From the NCBI GenBank assembly GCA_945866285.1, contig CAMBHC010000224.1:1-5143 (forward strand): a stretch of 5,143 nucleotides of DNA, written 5' to 3'. The notes below the pieces were generated by a model. That model worked only from the letters and a program-made list of their open reading frames with translations. It had not been told where the DNA came from and did no database searches. The position numbers were made by a program, and so were the translations under genes. Origin of the DNA: Candidatus Sulfopaludibacter sp. SbA3. Its GTDB lineage: Bacteria; Acidobacteriota; Vicinamibacteria; Vicinamibacterales; UBA2999. Numbering within the stretch: position 1 is the first letter of the stretch; every line of letters begins with the position of its first letter. Of this stretch, positions 1 to 5,143 are shown one piece after another.

Positions 1-1
1 G

Positions 2-142
2 TTTGCGGCACCAGCCGCCCGGCAACTCGGGTTCGACACAGGTCCGTCGATGGCGGTGGTGATTTCGTGCCTCGCAACCGCGGCGTCGGTCGTGGCCGGT
101 GAACGACGATTCCGGCGCCGAAAAGCCCGCGAGTCACCTTGA
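2..142 (+). CDS. C-terminal end of a probable membrane protein (partial)
   Basis: This frame is open from the window edge to a TGA at 140-142 and gives 46 residues; the start lies upstream of the window. The peptide has a hydrophobic stretch at about fragment residues 17-33 (MAVVISCLATAASVVAG). A strongly basic tail follows (ERRFRRRKAR). A last membrane span followed by a positive cytoplasmic tail is typical of the C-terminus of a multi-span transporter, for example of the MFS type, but no family motif is visible. The gene reads in the same direction as gcvT and ends 63 bases before it, with a hairpin between them, so co-transcription is uncertain. It could be chance, because open frames are common in GC-rich DNA. 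The hydrophobic-then-basic pattern is the main support. Confidence 0.42.
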   Translation, partial: FAAPAARQLGFDTGPSMAVVISCLATAASVVAGERRFRRRKARESP

Positions 143-170
143 CCGTGACGGAGCGGCATAGTACCGTTCA

Positions 171-197
171 GGGGTCCACCTTATTCGGGTGGACCCC
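171..197. repeat. Perfect inverted repeat (hairpin) directly upstream of gcvT
   Basis: The left arm GGGGTCCACC (171-180) and right arm GGTGGACCCC (188-197) are exact reverse complements separated by the 7-base loop TTATTCG. The stem is 10 bp, eight of them G-C. The hairpin ends 8 bases before the gcvT ATG, where a Shine-Dalgarno sequence would be expected, and none is visible there. CCTTATT occurs twice, at 179-185 and 197-203. More broadly, 171-185 and 189-203 match at 12 of 15 positions with an 18-base period, so the element is both inverted and imperfectly direct. It could be a terminator for the upstream gene (though the T-run after it is poor), a translational control hairpin, or a member of a dispersed repeat family. 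The structure is certain; its role is not. Confidence 0.85.
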
Positions 198-205
198 CTT
201 ATTAA

Positions 206-1330
206 ATGACTGATTCCGTGACCGATCCACTCAAGAAGACCCCGCTTCACTCGTCGCACGTTGCCCTCGGCGCCCGCATGGTCCCCTTCGGTGGGTGGGA
301 CATGCCGGTGGAGTACTCGGGCATCACCGCAGAGCACATGGCCGTGCGCACCGCGGCCGGGCTGTTCGACGTCTCACATATGGGAGAGGTCGAGATCGCC
401 GGTAAGGGCGCGCTCGAAGCCGTGCAGCACATCACCAGCAACGACGCGTCAAAGTTGCAGATCGGCCAGATCCAGTATTCCGGCCTGACCTCGCCCGACG
501 GCACCTTCGTGGACGACCTGCTGGTCTACCGTTTCGGGCCGTCGCACTTCCTGCTGGTCATCAACGCCGGCAACATCGACAAGGACTGGGACTGGATTGC
601 GACCCGGGCCAAGGAAGCGTCGCCAGAAGTGGCGATCGTGAACTCCAGCGACCGCTATGCGCTGATCGCCATCCAGGGGCCGAACGCTGAAGCGATTCTG
701 CAGACGCAGACGGCCATCGACCTTGCGGCGATTAAATACTACTGGTTTGCACACGGCGAGATCGCCGCGGTGCGCGGCACCGTCTCGCGAACGGGATACA
801 CCGGCGAAGACGGCTTCGAGATCATGGTTCCGCCGGCGATGGCACCGACCGTGTGGGCCGCGCTCCTGCAGGCCGGGAAATCGCATGGCTTGATTCCCGC
901 CGGCCTCGGCGCACGCGACACGCTGCGTCTCGAGGCCTCCATGCGGCTGCACGGCAACGACATCGATGAAACAACGACCGTCGTCGAGGCCGACCTGAAC
1001 TGGATCGTCGGCTGGAACAAGACCGAGTTTCTGGGCCGCGACGTGTTGCACGCCCAGAAGGCGGGTGGCACCGCGCGGACCCTCGTCGGATTCGAGATGA
1101 CCGAACGCGCCATTGGGCGCCACGGCCACCAGGTATTCCACAACGGCCAGCAGGTGGGCATCGTCACCAGCGGTACCCAGACGCCGTTCCTGAAGAAGGC
1201 CATCGGTATGGCCTACGTGCCACCCGCGCTGAAGGCGCCCGGCACCGAGATTGAAATCGACATCCGCGGCCGCCGCGCCAAGGCGGTAGTTGTTCCCATG
1301 CCCTTTTACAAACGTCCCAAGAAGAGCTGA
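206..1330 (+). CDS. gcvT: Glycine cleavage system T protein (aminomethyltransferase)
   Basis: The 374-residue T protein takes the aminomethyl group from the lipoyl arm of H protein, releases ammonia, and transfers the one-carbon unit to tetrahydrofolate as 5,10-methylene-THF in the cytoplasm. Visible family landmarks are TPLHSSHVALGARMVPFGGW near the N-terminus (12-31), FDVSHMGEV (54-62), YSGLTSPDG followed by the FVDDL Asp pair at 103-104, GYTGEDGFEI (197-206), and GLGARDTLRLEA (233-244). The Asp pair is the expected folate-site acid. The C-terminal barrel domain spans about 290-370 and includes GIVTSGTQTP. Length is normal for the family (about 360-375). ATG 206 was chosen as the start; GTG 218 would give a protein 4 residues shorter that still keeps the whole conserved N-terminus. 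Neither has a clear ribosome binding site, and a hairpin ends 8 bases before ATG 206. It is first in the gcvTHP operon, with gcvH starting 2 bases after its stop. Confidence 0.97.
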   Translation: MTDSVTDPLKKTPLHSSHVALGARMVPFGGWDMPVEYSGITAEHMAVRTAAGLFDVSHMGEVEIAGKGALEAVQHITSNDASKLQIGQIQYSGLTSPDGTFVDDLLVYRFGPSHFLLVINAGNIDKDWDWIATRAKEASPEVAIVNSSDRYALIAIQGPNAEAILQTQTAIDLAAIKYYWFAHGEIAAVRGTVSRTGYTGEDGFEIMVPPAMAPTVWAALLQAGKSHGLIPAGLGARDTLRLEASMRLHGNDIDETTTVVEADLNWIVGWNKTEFLGRDVLHAQKAGGTARTLVGFEMTERAIGRHGHQVFHNGQQVGIVTSGTQTPFLKKAIGMAYVPPALKAPGTEIEIDIRGRRAKAVVVPMPFYKRPKKS

Positions 1331-1332
1331 CC

Positions 1333-1706
1333 ATGGCCTATCCGACCGACCTCAAGTACACGAAAGAGCACGAGTGGATCCGCGTTGAAGGTGACACCGG
1401 CACCATTGGCATCACCGACTTCGCGCAGCAGCAACTGGGCGACGTGGTCTATGTCGAATTGCCCGCCGTCGGCGCCAGCATTACTGTCGGCCAGGTGTTC
1501 GGCACGATCGAATCGGTGAAGGCGGTATCCGAACTGTTTGCGCCGGTAACCGGTGAAGTGGTGGCCACCAACGGCGACCTGAAGGATCGCCCCGACCAGG
1601 TCAACAGCAAGCCACACGAGTCCTGGATGGTAAAGGTAAAGCTGGCCAACCCCGGCGACGTCGCGTCCTTGATGGACACCGCCGCGTACGAAGCACTTAT
1701 CGCGAA

Positions 1707-1710
<4 letters not shown>
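1333..1710 (+). CDS. gcvH: Glycine cleavage system H protein (lipoyl carrier)
   Basis: The 125-residue H protein is the mobile lipoyl carrier. It accepts the aminomethyl group from glycine at P protein, presents it to T protein, and is reoxidised by L protein. The sequence is typical from end to end: KYTKEHEWIR (8-17), GITDFAQQQLGDVVYVELP (26-44), and the lipoylation motif IESVKAVSE with the modified lysine at residue 63 (codon 1519-1521). These are followed by FAPVTGEVVATN and the C-terminal helix LMDTAAYEALIAK. Length is normal for the family. The start ATG 1333 lies 2 bases after the gcvT stop. The purine-rich GAAGAG at 1321-1326, inside the end of gcvT, is a weak but well placed ribosome binding site. 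Its stop overlaps the gcvP start as ATGA, so translation of the two is probably coupled. Lipoylation enzymes (LipA, LipB or LplA) are not in this window. Confidence 0.97.
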
Positions 1711-4628
<2,918 letters not shown>

Positions 4629-4641
4629 CGCGCTGTCGTCC

Positions 4642-4669
4642 GTAGAGGCGGGTCTTTAGACCCGCCTAC
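4642..4669. repeat. REP-like palindrome between gcvP and the aminotransferase remnant
   Basis: The arms AGGCGGGTCT (4646-4655) and AGACCCGCCT (4658-4667) pair perfectly around a TT centre. GTAG stands at the left foot (4642-4645), and CTAC (4666-4669), the same tetranucleotide on the other strand, overlaps the right arm. It begins 13 bases after the gcvP stop. A GTAG next to a GC-rich hairpin is the classic layout of REP elements mobilised by RAYT (TnpA-REP) enzymes. It lies where two convergent genes meet and might slow or end transcription, but no T-run follows on either strand, so it is not a standard intrinsic terminator. Confidence 0.75.
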
Positions 4670-5053
4670 TTAACCGTTCCGCTTCGCGGCGATACTCCGC
4701 CAACAACCTCTTGGTGACGGGCCCCAACCCGTCCGTCACCAATCTTCCTCTCATCCACCTGCACGACCGGCACGATTGCCTTCGTGGTGCTGGTGAAGAA
4801 CGCCTCGTCTGCCCTGAACAAATCCGCATCCTTCAGCACCGCTTCTTCGCAGTACGCTTCGGAGCCTGCCGCGCCGGAGCCTTGTGCGTCGGCGGGCCCG
4901 GTGCCGATCAAGCCGGAACGACAGGCCGTGGTCAGTGCGGAATACCTCGTAGACGCCCTCGCCATAGCGGAATCCATGGTCGTAAATCTGGATGACGGCG
5001 TGGCCGGCGTCGGTGACCACGCCGTTGACGCTGACGTATGCGCCCGGGATTCG
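4656..5053 (-). pseudogene. Decayed class IV aminotransferase (D-amino-acid / branched-chain type)
   Basis: Two pieces of one PLP fold-type IV aminotransferase are visible on the minus strand in different frames. From about 5041 down to 4901 one frame reads AYVSVNG, then IYDHGFRYGEGVYEV and LSFRLDRH, the family's N-terminal region. From about 4866 downward another frame reads EEAVLKDADLFRADEAFF, then TSTTKAIVPVVQVDERKIG, matching the C-terminal region of Bacillus D-amino-acid transaminase by recall. About 170 residues between them are missing, including the stretch that holds the PLP-binding lysine and the SEG/TEGSSSN-type cofactor motif. A further frameshift lies at the G-run opposite C4722-4725: removing one base restores GDGRVG to PVTKRLLAEYRREAER and moves the stop to 4656-4658, inside the palindrome. 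No start codon in frame precedes AYVSVNG. The intact relatives would transaminate branched-chain or D-amino acids; this copy cannot be active. It converges on gcvP. Confidence 0.8.
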
Positions 5054-5141
5054 GGAGCGTACCGCACGCGAAGACGATGGTGCTAGAGTCGATGTAGCAT
5101 TCGGCTTTAGCCGGATAGTCCGTCGTGAGCGGGATGGTCCG
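5046..5141 (-). other. Coding-like stretch of unknown identity, upstream of the remnant
   Basis: On the minus strand, one frame from the window edge reads RTIPLTTDYPAKAEC, then YIDSSTIVFACGTLPNPG. About four fifths of its third codon positions are G or C, like a genuine gene here, while the frame that leads into the aminotransferase piece has a much poorer pattern over the same bases. The frame then runs on into an arginine-rich shadow and meets a stop inside the remnant. It may be the end of another gene, or a displaced N-terminal part of the same decayed one. I do not recognise the family. Confidence 0.25.
5094..5116. repeat. REP-like palindrome upstream of the aminotransferase remnant
   Basis: The arms ATTCGGCT (5099-5106) and AGCCGGAT (5109-5116) pair around a TT centre with one T-G wobble. 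GTAG (5094-5097) lies one base to the left. The CTTTAG core and GTAG foot are the same as in the palindrome at 4642-4669, and both read GTAG in the plus direction. With that one it brackets the aminotransferase remnant. The arms are shorter than in the other copies, so membership in one family is likely but not proven. Confidence 0.55.
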
Positions 5142-5143
5142 CC

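Noticed and set aside
139..164. Possible sigma-70 promoter: TTGACC (139-144) with CATAGT or TAGTAC (157-164)
   Set aside because: The spacing is 12-14 bases, well short of the usual 17, and the -10 match is weak. There may be a promoter in this gap but I cannot point to it.
143..205. Glycine riboswitch before gcvT
   Set aside because: The gap is only 63 bases and holds one simple hairpin; there is no room for, and no sign of, the conserved aptamer cores.
134..337. Minus-strand open frame of 67 codons over the gcvT start
   Set aside because: It overlaps the conserved N-terminus of gcvT and reads as low-complexity basic sequence; it is a shadow frame of GC-rich DNA.
449..1141. Long minus-strand open frame (230 codons) opposite gcvT, and similar ones opposite gcvH/gcvP (1449-2066, 3432-3932, 3963-4451)
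   Set aside because: They lie fully antisense to genes with clear, conserved products, show no family motifs, and are expected in high-GC coding DNA.
4646..4680. Intrinsic terminator for gcvP
   Set aside because: The stem is strong, but neither strand has a T-run after it (ACTTAACCG on plus, CTACGGACG on minus). I kept it as a REP-like repeat.
4711..5086. Plus-strand open frames of 94 and 100 codons after gcvP
   Set aside because: They are the antisense of the aminotransferase remnant, whose motifs are readable only on the minus strand.

Overview
The window comes from a high-GC bacterial chromosome. Coding third positions are mostly G or C, and long antisense shadow frames run opposite the real genes. 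Nothing here fixes the species. The GC-rich palindromes with a CTTTAG-type centre, and the general style of the proteins, make me think of Acidobacteriota (perhaps Vicinamibacteria). That is recall-based inference and unverified.

Layout: (1) Positions 2-142 look like the last 46 codons of a plus-strand membrane protein whose start lies outside the window. (2) Positions 143-205 are a 63-base gap dominated by a perfect 10-bp hairpin that ends 8 bases before the gcvT start. (3) Positions 206-4628 are a compact glycine cleavage operon, gcvT-gcvH-gcvP. The gaps are 2 bases and then a 4-base ATGA overlap, and P protein is a single 973-residue chain. (4) Positions 4629-5143 hold no intact gene. They contain a decayed, minus-strand class IV (branched-chain / D-amino-acid type) aminotransferase that has lost its middle, including the catalytic lysine region, and carries a frameshift. 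Palindromes lie at both ends of it.

How the genes work together: P protein (PLP) decarboxylates glycine and passes the aminomethyl group to the lipoyl arm of H protein. T protein then releases ammonia and makes 5,10-methylene-tetrahydrofolate. The fourth component, dihydrolipoamide dehydrogenase (L protein), is not in the window and must be encoded elsewhere.

The most unusual feature is a set of small palindromes with a shared design: two 8-10 bp arms around a 2-base centre, giving CTTCAG or CTTTAG in the middle, with a GTAG or GGAG tetranucleotide at the left foot. One sits between gcvP and the aminotransferase remnant, and one lies just upstream of that remnant. The third lies inside gcvP, in frame, where the protein is about 7-10 residues longer than the relatives I can recall. 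It resembles a REP-like element that has entered a protein-coding gene without destroying it.
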